This document shows, in pieces, positions 8,610 through 16,745 of a stretch of DNA of 64,000 nucleotides; the first letter of the stretch is position 1, and each line of letters opens with the position of its first letter. The translations under genes and the position numbers were made by a program. The notes beneath the pieces were generated by a model. It searched no databases. It worked only from the letters and a program-made list of their open reading frames with translations, and was not told the DNA's origin. Source of the DNA: UBA11891 sp965658355 (GTDB lineage: Bacteria > Bacteroidota > Bacteroidia > Flavobacteriales > Flavobacteriaceae); the NCBI GenBank assembly GCA_965658355.1, contig CBFHRX010000005.1:1-64000 (forward strand), written 5' to 3'.

Positions 8610-9131
8610 ATGAAAAAAATTTTTGCATTAAAAATCTTTGTATTTCTTCTTGTGAGCTGTAATGGCACTACTACTTTAAAACCTGAAACTAGTGGAAGAG
8701 GAGGCGAAATATTAAGTGGTGACAACAAAGGAGGAGATTATAAATTTGGCAGTATGGAAATGGCGAATCTATCGATATCATTTTCAAATGCTTTTGTAAA
8801 TGAAGACTATTCTTTTGTTACTGAAGAAAACTTTACAAAGACCATGTATTTCTATCCTGAAAAAGGTTTGGATAGAATTGAGCTTGAATTAGCAGCGGGT
8901 ATAGAGATTATGAAGGCAATGCACGCGCCTTATGACTCTATAACACGAAGTATTTACGATGTTGTGCCAATAGTTCCCTCATATGATGAATCTTTAACAA
9001 TAGTGATGTTTCCTTTTACTGAAAAAAGGTATCGAAAGGATGGCGAAGTAGAAACCTATCGTTTCCTTGAAAGACATTATATAAAAGATGGTAAGATTAC
9101 TGGTCTAAGAAAGTATAGTCAAGAAGATTAG
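8610..9131 (+). CDS. Lipoprotein with NTF2-like fold (putative)
   Basis: 173 residues. Lipoprotein signal MKKIFALKIFVFLLVSC with lipobox LVSC, then a Gly- and Asp-rich linker (SGRGGEILSGDNKGG). The remainder looks like an NTF2/SnoaL-type domain: a first helix with the pattern SNAFVNEDYSFV, a central helical IEIMKAMHAPYDS stretch, and C-terminal strands YRKDGEVETYRFLERHYIKDGKI typical of this curved sheet. Fold assignment is by eye. It shares its leader with four neighbours, one of which (11255) also looks NTF2-like. No catalytic residues can be named. Confidence 0.55.
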   Translation: MKKIFALKIFVFLLVSCNGTTTLKPETSGRGGEILSGDNKGGDYKFGSMEMANLSISFSNAFVNEDYSFVTEENFTKTMYFYPEKGLDRIELELAAGIEIMKAMHAPYDSITRSIYDVVPIVPSYDESLTIVMFPFTEKRYRKDGEVETYRFLERHYIKDGKITGLRKYSQED

Positions 9132-9257
9132 TTGATAAGTCTAGAGAATGTTCGTATTCCTACTTATAGGATTTTGAACAAATAAATACGTCTAGGTTAC
9201 TATTTGCAATAAGATGACTATTTCTAAAACCAAAATTTTTTACAACTACAATTTAAT

Positions 9258-9275
9258 AACCATAAACCAATTAAA
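9258..9275 (+). repeat. Leader element copy 3
   Basis: AACCATAAACCAATTAAA, identical to copy 1 over all 18 bases, abutting the ATG at 9276. The sequences further upstream differ, so the identity is confined to the element. Confidence 0.75.
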
Positions 9276-10034
9276 ATGAAAAAACTTTATTTATCAATTT
9301 CAATCACAGTTTTAAGCCTTTTTATGGCTTCCGCCCAAACCAATCCCAACTGGGAGTATTGGACAAGCAACAGGCTTGAAGTAAAAAGAGGAATGTCTGA
9401 TGAATTCGAAAAAGCAGCCTCTTTAAAAACAAGAAAATACAATACTACCCCCGAAACAGCTATTTCAACATATAAAGTTGTTTCAGGTCCAGATCAAGGA
9501 AAGTATGAGCGCATACAAGGATATAAAGATATTGGATGGTTCAACGGGGGGAATAATTCTGCTGGAGTTCAATATTGGCGAAAAAATGTCGACAAACACA
9601 TCCAAAATTATGAAGGTAGAATCATATGGTGGCGCATTAAAAACCTGAGTCACAATTGGAGTCCCGAATCAAAACCGAGTAAGTATTTTCATCGCTTGAT
9701 TCGGATGGTTAAACCCGGTAGGCTTGCTGATTTTTGGCGTTTTGCTAACAGAATCACAAATGTTTATAAAGAACATAATTACACCGGCGTTCAAGCCGTC
9801 TTTAATGTTGTTTCTGGTGGGAATGAAAACATGATGATTTTTGTGGATGCATTTGATGATTTTACAGACCAAGGAAAGTTTCCTGATACAGATAAATCTT
9901 TGAAAGAATTATACAATGAAATGTATAATGGTTCTTATGATTCAGATTTAGATATATACAACGATGCTTTGGAGATGTGGGGAAGACAAAATGAATTATT
10001 GTCTTTAGTTCCGGAAGCTACAACTGGAATGTAA
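9276..10034 (+). CDS. Exported tandem ABM-like protein
   Basis: 252 residues with a cleavable signal peptide (MKKLYLSISITVLSLFMASA, then QTN). Two halves can be seen, each with the strand-helix-strand order of a dimeric alpha/beta-barrel (ABM-like) domain: RLEVKRGMSDEFEKAASLK...YKVVSGPDQGKYERIQGY and FHRLIRMVKPGRLADFWRF...AVFNVVSGGNENMMIFVDAF. A fused pair would mimic the usual homodimer. ABM-like folds include monooxygenases and NIPSNAP-type proteins, but no active site is evident. Its neighbour at 10277 is built the same way. A hairpin terminator follows the stop. Confidence 0.5.
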   Translation: MKKLYLSISITVLSLFMASAQTNPNWEYWTSNRLEVKRGMSDEFEKAASLKTRKYNTTPETAISTYKVVSGPDQGKYERIQGYKDIGWFNGGNNSAGVQYWRKNVDKHIQNYEGRIIWWRIKNLSHNWSPESKPSKYFHRLIRMVKPGRLADFWRFANRITNVYKEHNYTGVQAVFNVVSGGNENMMIFVDAFDDFTDQGKFPDTDKSLKELYNEMYNGSYDSDLDIYNDALEMWGRQNELLSLVPEATTGM

Positions 10035-10055
10035 AAATTTATTATCTATAATACT

Positions 10056-10083
10056 AAACCCTCCCTAGTGGAGGGTTTTTTTA
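10056..10083 (+). terminator. Rho-independent terminator after gene 9276
   Basis: Stem AAACCCTCC / GGAGGGTTT (9 bp), loop CTAGT, followed by a T run. It begins 22 nt after the stop codon. The same CCCTCC/GGAGGG stem returns after gene 10277 and, decayed, after gene 11255. Confidence 0.85.
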
Positions 10084-10219
10084 TGTTCGACAATAATGTC
10101 AATTGGTATGCTAAGCATTGATTTTTCGAAATTGAATTCTAGAAATGAATTGTCAATTATAAAAACAAGGGAATCAATTTGCTGCAATGGCATTTTTAAA
10201 TGGAGTAGGAGAGGTGTAA

Positions 10220-10251
10220 TTTGATATCTGGCTCTTTATCATTATATTAGA
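10220..10251 (+). promoter_or_regulatory. Duplicated upstream box, copy A
   Basis: TTTGATATCT at 10220-10229, 10 nt, then CATTATATTAGA at 10240-10251, ending just upstream of the leader element. The same two blocks with the same 10-nt spacing recur at 11197-11228 before gene 11255. TTTG could serve as the -33 element; the -7 part does not match TAnnTTTG, so an alternative sigma factor or activator is possible. Confidence 0.5.
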
Positions 10252-10258
10252 TATTATT

Positions 10259-10276
10259 AACCATAAACCAACTTCT
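10259..10276 (+). repeat. Leader element copy 4
   Basis: AACCATAAACCAACTTCT abuts the ATG at 10277. The first 13 bases equal copy 1; the last five differ, but the distance to the start stays at 18 nt. Confidence 0.65.
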
Positions 10277-11014
10277 ATGAAAAAATTATTTTTAGTATTC
10301 CTTGTTGCTTCTATCAACCTTTCGCAAGCACAAACGGTATTTCAATTTCAAGTGGTAAATATTGACCCTCAAAATGCCGAGCAGTTCGAAATGGTAGAAA
10401 AAAAGTATGCAACACCCCTTGCCAATGAGGCCAAAAAGAAAGGACAAATCCAAGACTGGTATTTGATGCGAAAAGTACCAGGCGGTAAGGCATCCGATAG
10501 GGTCACTTACATTTGGGTTCATGTATACAAGGATGTAAACCAAATGGTAAACGCCGGTAATTGGTGGGATACGCAAGCAAAATATGGGGTACCCCCACAA
10601 GTTTTGTACGGGAGTGTAGAACGTCATCCGTATGGAACCTATACTTATAAAACGGAAAAGGCTATCGATACCGGTAGATCGGGTAAATATGTGATTTTCA
10701 ATTGGGCGAATCCCACTAATATCCCTGCGACTATATCTCTTGCAGATGAAATTTCAGATAGTTTCAAAAGCAATATGAAAAAGTCTGGAATGGTTAGCTG
10801 GGGAATAGCCACACGTGTATACCCTCAAGGCGAAGACCATGCCCCTATTTTTTTCTGGGATGGCTATGAGACCTATGAGCAAACCTTAAACCATTTAATG
10901 AACAAAGCTGTTTTAGAGGCAGTGAAGCCAGAAATGTTTGAAAAGCTCTTTAGTTTACTGCCAAGCGGTTTTTCAAATAGAATGATTATGGAGTCTATTA
11001 CGGGAACTAATTAG
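10277..11014 (+). CDS. Exported tandem ABM-like protein (second copy type)
   Basis: 245 residues with signal peptide MKKLFLVFLVASINLSQAQ. Two similar halves: FQFQVVNIDPQNAEQFEMVE...DWYLMRKV...YIWVHVYKD, then KYVIFNWANPTNIPATISLA...WGIATRVYPQ...IFFWDGYETYE. Each has the first-strand, helix, DWYL/WGIA strand pattern of dimeric alpha/beta barrels. It is a distant structural sibling of the protein at 9276 with little residue identity. Leader, upstream box and terminator are shared with neighbouring genes, suggesting cassette duplication. Enzymatic role unknown. Confidence 0.5.
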   Translation: MKKLFLVFLVASINLSQAQTVFQFQVVNIDPQNAEQFEMVEKKYATPLANEAKKKGQIQDWYLMRKVPGGKASDRVTYIWVHVYKDVNQMVNAGNWWDTQAKYGVPPQVLYGSVERHPYGTYTYKTEKAIDTGRSGKYVIFNWANPTNIPATISLADEISDSFKSNMKKSGMVSWGIATRVYPQGEDHAPIFFWDGYETYEQTLNHLMNKAVLEAVKPEMFEKLFSLLPSGFSNRMIMESITGTN

Positions 11015-11053
11015 TCTTTACTATAAGTACACCTATATTTTGTTCTTAATTAG

Positions 11054-11080
11054 CCCTCCTTAATGGAGGGTTTTTCTTTT
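11054..11080 (+). terminator. Rho-independent terminator after gene 10277
   Basis: CCCTCC-TTAAT-GGAGGG stem-loop followed by TTTTTCTTTT. Stem and loop resemble the terminator at 10056-10083, consistent with duplication of a whole transcription unit. Confidence 0.85.
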
Positions 11081-11196
11081 GTAAAATAAAATAAGGAAAA
11101 GTATGTCCATATAGAAAGCAGCAGTCTGCTCATCGATTTTCGATTGAAGTTTGCAAGGGTTTTCGAAATTAAAGAACCATTAGAAGTAAAACAGAA

Positions 11197-11228
11197 TTTG
11201 ATATCTTCCAGATACTCATTATCTTAGA
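11197..11228 (+). promoter_or_regulatory. Duplicated upstream box, copy B
   Basis: TTTGATATCT at 11197-11206, 10 nt, then CATTATCTTAGA at 11217-11228: the same pair of blocks and spacing as at 10220-10251. Conservation of these blocks while flanking bases differ points to a shared promoter. Confidence 0.5.
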
Positions 11229-11236
11229 GGAATACA

Positions 11237-11254
11237 AACCATAAATCAAATAAA
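11237..11254 (+). repeat. Leader element copy 5
   Basis: AACCATAAATCAAATAAA abuts the ATG at 11255. It has two substitutions from copy 1 (C to T and T to A) and the same 18-nt distance to the start. Confidence 0.65.
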
Positions 11255-11728
11255 ATGAAAAAAATAGTTCTACTCTTATTAGCACTACCTTTTATCTCTG
11301 CAGCCCAATGGAAGGGAAATTCTGATGGTGACGATCAAAAATCTAATATGATAAAGTATTATATAGAATCGTACGTCAATCAAGACTATAGCCAATTGGA
11401 AAGAATAGTAGCTGAGGACGCTTCGATACAATATAACGATATAAAAATGGATAAAAAAGGTCTAAGAGAGGCCGAAATGGGACATCATAAGCTCTATTCT
11501 GACATCTCATTTAAAATTAATGCTGTTATCACAACAGCATATGAAAATGGCCATGTGTGGAGCCATTTTTGGGGTGCCTGGACAGGAACAGGTAATTTCA
11601 GCAAAACAAAAGTGACAAATATTGTTCACTTAGCGTATAAATGGAACGGGAATAATAAGGTTGAATCTATTGTCGGCTTTTATGATGCTACTCATTTAAA
11701 TAAAGAAATTGCCGCTTCAACGAAATAA
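11255..11728 (+). CDS. Exported SnoaL/NTF2-like protein
   Basis: 157 residues with signal peptide (MKKIVLLLLALPFISAAQ). The mature chain has SnoaL-like landmarks: IKYYIESYVNQDYSQLERIVAEDASIQYN (opening helices and first strand), a loop ending GHHKLYSDISFKI, and strands ENGHVWSHFWGAWTGTG and VTNIVHLAYKWNGNNKVESIVGFYD. Such domains act as small hydrolases, isomerases or binders; H75/H76 and the W-rich pocket could be functional but this is a guess. It ends the leader-sharing array and has a decayed copy of the common terminator. Confidence 0.65.
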   Translation: MKKIVLLLLALPFISAAQWKGNSDGDDQKSNMIKYYIESYVNQDYSQLERIVAEDASIQYNDIKMDKKGLREAEMGHHKLYSDISFKINAVITTAYENGHVWSHFWGAWTGTGNFSKTKVTNIVHLAYKWNGNNKVESIVGFYDATHLNKEIAASTK

Positions 11729-11740
11729 AAAAAGATAATC

Positions 11741-11766
11741 AGCCTTCCCCAATAGAGGGTTTTTTA
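11741..11766 (+). terminator. Decayed copy of the array terminator
   Basis: AGCCTTCCCCAATAGAGGG followed by TTTTTT. It aligns with the terminator at 11052-11070 at 15 of 19 positions, all differences being transitions. About 5 bp, including one G-U pair, still form, so function is uncertain. Confidence 0.4.
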
Positions 11767-11870
11767 GCAAGACAATGGAAACTAGAAGTCTTTATTTGAC
11801 AGTATTGAAAAGTGGTACTTGTCTATCTTGTTCCTTTTGAGTGAGCTCACCTCTTTATTTTATTTTAAAA

Positions 11871-11903
11871 TTGTAGGATACCTAAAAAAGTCACTTAATT
11901 TTG
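11871..11903 (+). promoter_or_regulatory. Promoter of the TonB receptor/DUF4249 operon
   Basis: TTG at 11871-11873, 22 nt, then TAATTTTG at 11896-11903, both matching Bacteroidota consensus. The -7 box ends only 4 nt before the GTG start at 11908, so transcription should begin at or next to the start codon. Confidence 0.55.
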
Positions 11904-11907
11904 TTTG

Positions 11908-14316
11908 GTGTCGCGTTTCTATGTTTATATTTTCATTCTTGCTTCCAGCTGCCTACTAGCGCAAAAATCAGGGAGCATTACTACATTACAATTTGGAAAG
12001 GAAGGGATTCAAAAAGAAGGGTCAACCTTTACTTTAGCAGGTAGAATAGTAGACGGAAACACCAATAAAGCGATTGATGGAGCAGCCATTCTAGTAACAT
12101 CAAGTAGCAAAGGTACCATTTCCAATAGTCAAGGATTTTTCACACTCAATCTGCCCTACGGGAGTCATCTATTGACTGTTGAATCATTAGGCTATACAAG
12201 TCAATTTATAGACCTTACTCTGTTTGAGAATGCCTCTTTAGACCTAGCCCTTCTTCCTAAAATTGAAGCATTAGAGGAAGTGATCCTCTCACAGCGTTCT
12301 TCCCAAAATATCGAAAGTGAATTCGTGGGGAAAAGTACAGTTTCGGTTTTAGAGGTTCAAAATATACCTTTGGTTTTAGGGGAACAAAATATTTTTAAGG
12401 CCGCTACTATATTACCAGGAATTTCTACTTCTGGAGAGGCTGCTACTGGTTTTAATGTAAGAGGGGGGAAGGCAGATCAGAATCTTATGTTACTCAATAA
12501 AGCAATCGTTATTAATCCCAATCACTTCTTTGGGATTTTTCAGGCCTTTAATCCCTTTAGTATCAATGAGCTTAATGTGTATAAGGGAAGTATTCCGATA
12601 GAATACGAGGGAAGAACCTCTTCAGTATTTGAAATTAAAACTAAAAAACCATCCACTGAAAAAATAAAAGCCGAAGCTTCAGTGGGGCCTATTACAGGGA
12701 ACTTATTAGTAGAACTCCCTTTGAAGAAAAATCGTTCTGGAGTCATGATTGGCTTGCGTTCTGCTCATTCAGATTGGATTTTAAGAGCCTTAAACGACCC
12801 CAAACTTCAAAAAAGTGAAGTTTCTTTCAACGATGTTATTTTTTCTTATGAAGACAAACCAACTGATAAAGATATCGTTGATGCCACTTTATACCGGAGT
12901 AATGACGCTTTTCGGATTGCCTCGGATTCACTATACCGCTATTCAAACACAGTTGCCAGTGTTAATTGGAGACATCAATTCACTGAAAACAAAAGCCTTA
13001 GTGTTCACATGAGTGATAGTCAATATGACTTTGGCATTCGCTATGATGGTGGGGTGTCAAATAATTTCAAGAGCGGCTTTGAAATGGACATTAATTCCAT
13101 TCGGATAAAATACACGAATACAGTGCTTTCAAAACACAAGCTTGCTTATGGTACCAATGCGATTTTTTATTCCATAGCTCCTGGAAGAATAGATCCTTTG
13201 TCGCAAAACGATTTAATTGAGCCTTTGCAAATACGACAAGAAAAAGCGGTTGAGGGAAGTGTTTTTATCGCAGATCGCTACCAAGTCAATGAACAGTTAG
13301 TGCTGAATTTTGGTGTGCAATTGGCTTTGTATACTGCGATGGGTCCTTATGTAGAAAGAAAATATTTAGAGGGGCAACCCATAAGGGCCTCCAATGTGAT
13401 AGAGGAGTTGGATATTTCAAACAATGAAACTTTTGCGGAAGAATTATTCCCAAGTTTTAGATTTTCGGCACGCTATAAATTGAATCAGGCTTTCGCCTTT
13501 AAAGTAGCGGGATTAAGAATGTATCAATTTATTCATAGTCTGACGAATAATACCACAGCATCGCCCATTGATACATGGAGAATTTCCACAAACAATTTAG
13601 CCCCACAGCGATCCGATCAATTGGCTGCTGGGTTCTTCTATTCCTCACGAAATCAGATGTATGAACTAAGTCTTGAGGGTTTTTACAAGCGTCAAAACAA
13701 TCTAGTAGATTTTAAAACAGGAGCCGATTTATTTTTAAATCAATTTATTGAAACAGAGGTATTGCAAGGAAAAGGAAAGGCCTATGGACTAGAATTTTTA
13801 CTTCGGAAAAAATTAGGTCGTCATACTGGATGGTTAGGCTATACCTTTTCTAGAACATTGATACAACTTGCCAGTGCATTTAGAGAAGAACAAGTTAATA
13901 GAGGACAATTTTTCCCCACAAATTACGACAAGCCACATGATCTCAGTTTTATTTGGAATTACGCTTTCAATCCAAAATTAAGTCTATCCACTAATATCAT
14001 TTATCAAACTGGAAGGCCCATTACCATTCCCAACGGTAATTATGAGTTTAACAATTCGGAATATGTATTGTATAGTGACAGAAACCAATACCGTATCCCT
14101 AATTATTACCGAGTCGATTTGGGAATTAATTATCGCCCTAAACAGAAAAGTACCAATAGAGTAGTAACATCATGGAGCTTTTCAGTATATAATATACTAG
14201 GTAGAAACAATCCTTTTTCTGTTTTCTTCTTATCTGATGACGGAACTATTAAGGGAAGGCAGAGCTCTATTTTTGCCGTACCAATACCTTCGCTTACATT
14301 TAATTTTTCATTTTGA
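11908..14316 (+). CDS. TonB-dependent receptor with regulatory-like N-terminal domain
   Basis: About 802 residues. There is no ATG at the front: GTG 11908 (or TTG 11905 just before it) precedes the signal peptide SRFYVYIFILASSCLLAQ. A carboxypeptidase-regulatory-like domain follows (FTLAGRIVDGNTNKAIDGAA...), then the plug (LPGISTSGEAATGFNVRGGKADQNLMLLN) and a barrel ending in PSLTFNFSF. This subclass is normally paired with DUF4249 lipoproteins, as here (2 nt gap), rather than with SusD. Substrate unknown. The -7 box is so close to the start that the mRNA may be leaderless. Confidence 0.88.
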   Translation: MSRFYVYIFILASSCLLAQKSGSITTLQFGKEGIQKEGSTFTLAGRIVDGNTNKAIDGAAILVTSSSKGTISNSQGFFTLNLPYGSHLLTVESLGYTSQFIDLTLFENASLDLALLPKIEALEEVILSQRSSQNIESEFVGKSTVSVLEVQNIPLVLGEQNIFKAATILPGISTSGEAATGFNVRGGKADQNLMLLNKAIVINPNHFFGIFQAFNPFSINELNVYKGSIPIEYEGRTSSVFEIKTKKPSTEKIKAEASVGPITGNLLVELPLKKNRSGVMIGLRSAHSDWILRALNDPKLQKSEVSFNDVIFSYEDKPTDKDIVDATLYRSNDAFRIASDSLYRYSNTVASVNWRHQFTENKSLSVHMSDSQYDFGIRYDGGVSNNFKSGFEMDINSIRIKYTNTVLSKHKLAYGTNAIFYSIAPGRIDPLSQNDLIEPLQIRQEKAVEGSVFIADRYQVNEQLVLNFGVQLALYTAMGPYVERKYLEGQPIRASNVIEELDISNNETFAEELFPSFRFSARYKLNQAFAFKVAGLRMYQFIHSLTNNTTASPIDTWRISTNNLAPQRSDQLAAGFFYSSRNQMYELSLEGFYKRQNNLVDFKTGADLFLNQFIETEVLQGKGKAYGLEFLLRKKLGRHTGWLGYTFSRTLIQLASAFREEQVNRGQFFPTNYDKPHDLSFIWNYAFNPKLSLSTNIIYQTGRPITIPNGNYEFNNSEYVLYSDRNQYRIPNYYRVDLGINYRPKQKSTNRVVTSWSFSVYNILGRNNPFSVFFLSDDGTIKGRQSSIFAVPIPSLTFNFSF

Positions 14317-14318
14317 TC

Positions 14319-15518
14319 ATGCGATTTAAATCAGCACTTTATCTATCGCTTCTGTTTGTTATTGGGTTTATTTCCTCCTGTACCGAGCCGTATGATTTTG
14401 AAGATAATTCGGTTACCCCTATTCTTATAGTAGATGGAGCCATCACGAATAGGGTTAAAAAGCACAAAATTTTTCTTTCTAGATCTTACTCCTTTGATGG
14501 CAAGCCTGAGATGGAATCAGGGGCAATTGTAACGATAGAATCGGATAAAGGGGAGCTCTTTACTTTTATTGATAAAGGATCTGAAGGATATGAGGCTGAA
14601 AAAGCATTCTCTGCTCAAAAAGAAACTCACTACACCCTACATATAACCACCACAGACGGGAATGAGTATCAATCAACACCCATGAATCTACCGAATAGTA
14701 GCCGTTTAGAATCTATCACAACCCTAGCAGAAAAAAATGATAGAGGAGAAGATGGAATCGCTATTTATGTGAATGCTCAGAGTGATTCTAATGATGCACG
14801 CTTGTATCGTTTTGAATATGAAGAAACTTACAAAATAATTGCTCCCGAATGGACGCCTTATGATGCCGTTGTTATTTTTGAGGGGATATCAACTTTTTCA
14901 ACGAATGTTATTCTAAGAGAGACAGAAGAACGTGTTTGCTATGGTACAGACAATTCTAAAAAAATCATGTTGCGTTCAACAAAAAATCAAACACTTGATA
15001 AAATTGATCAAGAAAGAATTCGTTTTATTCCAATTACAGATTCTATGTTAATGTATCGCTATAGCATTTTAGTACGACTGCTTGTAGAATCTCAAGAAAC
15101 CTATTCATATTTTGAAACGCTACAAGATCTATCTGTGGGTTCTTCTTCCTTTTTTACTGAGAAGCAGCCCGGTTACATTGCAGGGAATATATTCAATCGG
15201 GAGGATGAAAAAGAAAGGGTAGGAGGATTCTTTAGGGTGTCAGCAGCTTCAGAAAAGCGGATTTTCTTTTCCCTTGAGGACTTTTATCCCGATGCCCCAC
15301 AACCAGAATATTTCACGTCTTGTATTAAAATTGCCCCTACAGCCGAGGGGACCAGGGGGAATCGAAATTTATTGAATATTATATATTCAGATTATGGACG
15401 ATTTTACCAATATAATAGAGGTGAGATTCCCGGTGGCCCCTACATTCTTGTAAATGCTCCTTGCGGTGATTGTACCGTTTTGGGAAGTAATAAAAAACCC
15501 ATTTTTTGGGAGCCCTAA
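14319..15518 (+). CDS. DUF4249 lipoprotein, partner of the TonB receptor
   Basis: 399 residues from ATG 14319, which lies 2 nt after the receptor stop; an in-frame TTG at 14313 overlaps the stop region and is less likely. Lipoprotein signal MRFKSALYLSLLFVIGFISSC with lipobox ISSC. DUF4249 pattern: VDGAITNRVKKHKIFLSRS, followed by beta-sandwich-like repeats and a Cys-containing C terminus (TSCIKI, APCGDCTVLGSN). DUF4249 proteins accompany this type of receptor throughout Bacteroidota and are thought to act like SusD, though their ligands are not known. The stop abuts the stop of the convergent gene at 15519. Confidence 0.87.
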   Translation: MRFKSALYLSLLFVIGFISSCTEPYDFEDNSVTPILIVDGAITNRVKKHKIFLSRSYSFDGKPEMESGAIVTIESDKGELFTFIDKGSEGYEAEKAFSAQKETHYTLHITTTDGNEYQSTPMNLPNSSRLESITTLAEKNDRGEDGIAIYVNAQSDSNDARLYRFEYEETYKIIAPEWTPYDAVVIFEGISTFSTNVILRETEERVCYGTDNSKKIMLRSTKNQTLDKIDQERIRFIPITDSMLMYRYSILVRLLVESQETYSYFETLQDLSVGSSSFFTEKQPGYIAGNIFNREDEKERVGGFFRVSAASEKRIFFSLEDFYPDAPQPEYFTSCIKIAPTAEGTRGNRNLLNIIYSDYGRFYQYNRGEIPGGPYILVNAPCGDCTVLGSNKKPIFWEP

Positions 15519-16670
15519 TCATTCTGGCCAACTTTCTACCCAATCAGGGATTTGAATCGTTTCTAAATCTGAATTTTCCTCCATTAACGCAGGTAAGTTC
15601 TGAAAGAAAAGAGCATCAGAAAAAAGACTATTATTAGAGGAGGATATGTTGGAAAGAGTTAAGTTTAAATTTGAAAATTCATTTTCATTATGACCAAAAC
15701 CGATTGTTGAATTGCGAATCAAAATCATGTCTATAGCGGCAACTCCATTAAATTGTGAAAAATAAAGCCCGTAATTTTGAGCGTCTACGATAGTGATGTT
15801 TGAAAGAGAAAATGGATTTCTTTCGCTTGGATCTATATCAAGGTAGTCATCAATTACGAGACCATTTCTATCTGTTTGATGAATCGTCCAAAATTCTCCA
15901 GTTCCCCTCCATCCGTCTTTGATAATGAGACCGTCTTTTCCAATAGTATTGACATAAATATCCGTAAGATTTAAAGATCCGCCCTCAATTACTATTCCGT
16001 TAGCAGCACTGTTTTCTATCCAAACGTTGTTGACATTGGTATAGGAGCCTACTCCATAGAAACTCAATGCATTAAATTGTAAGCTGTCATTATAATTTGC
16101 TCCTGCGTGCTCAATCTTCAAGTAGTTTAAATAGCCAGAGCTGTCAAATGGTTTGTCTCCACCATAATAATAAAAGCCCAAATCAGAAAGTTTATTTTCT
16201 GCATCTAAAAGGCTGTCTTGCCCACAAATAATGATCCCTCCCCAATCAGCAGCCTCTGGTTCAAGGGCGTTTGATGAAATACGAATGGGGTTTTCTTTGG
16301 TACCCCATGCAAACATTTGAGCCCCTTGTGTAATCGCAATATAGGCACCTACGTTAGGCTCAATTTTAATATGAGTGCCTGCCTGTATTTCGATAGAGGC
16401 TTTGTCTCGTATAATGAGGGGACCTGTTACAATGTATTGGTAATAGGGATTGAGTGCTATACGGCTAAAGATTTCTCCCTCTAAATAACGTACTGTTGTA
16501 CAGATATCAGGGCATGTGCCACCACAATCAATACCAAATTCACCTCTATCTTGTACGCCATTCCCACAGCTACCTTTTCCCTCATTATTGGTGTAAACAG
16601 GTGGTTTGCTGCATTGCTGTAAAAACACTACAAGTATAAAAAGAAGACTATGGGTACGGAATAATTTCAT
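15519..16670 (-). CDS. Lipoprotein with cysteine motif and beta-helix-like repeats
   Basis: 383 residues. Lipoprotein signal ending in lipobox LQQC. Directly after it comes CGNGVQDRGEFGIDCGGTCPDIC, a cysteine-rich motif common in flavobacterial surface proteins. The rest is rich in short N/G-turn strands (GAYIAITQGAQMFAWGT, NGIVIEGGSLNLTDIYVNTI, NGLVIDD...) typical of a right-handed parallel beta-helix, similar to many surface adhesins or polysaccharide-binding proteins. No catalytic site identified. It is convergent with the DUF4249 gene with no space between the stops. Confidence 0.7.
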   Translation of the reverse strand: MKLFRTHSLLFILVVFLQQCSKPPVYTNNEGKGSCGNGVQDRGEFGIDCGGTCPDICTTVRYLEGEIFSRIALNPYYQYIVTGPLIIRDKASIEIQAGTHIKIEPNVGAYIAITQGAQMFAWGTKENPIRISSNALEPEAADWGGIIICGQDSLLDAENKLSDLGFYYYGGDKPFDSSGYLNYLKIEHAGANYNDSLQFNALSFYGVGSYTNVNNVWIENSAANGIVIEGGSLNLTDIYVNTIGKDGLIIKDGWRGTGEFWTIHQTDRNGLVIDDYLDIDPSERNPFSLSNITIVDAQNYGLYFSQFNGVAAIDMILIRNSTIGFGHNENEFSNLNLTLSNISSSNNSLFSDALFFQNLPALMEENSDLETIQIPDWVESWPE

Positions 16671-16745
16671 TGTCTGCGCAAATTTATAGTATTTCTAATG
16701 TTTGCATAGTTTATTAAAAGAAATGATATTGAGATAAAAATTTAG

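Noticed and set aside
8361..11257. Riboswitch explanation for the repeated leader
   Set aside because: 18 nt is too short to form an aptamer, and flanks are not conserved.
8224..11766. Integron or insertion sequence origin for the array
   Set aside because: No integrase, transposase, attC-like site, terminal repeats or target duplications were seen; the repeated parts are promoter, leader and terminator.
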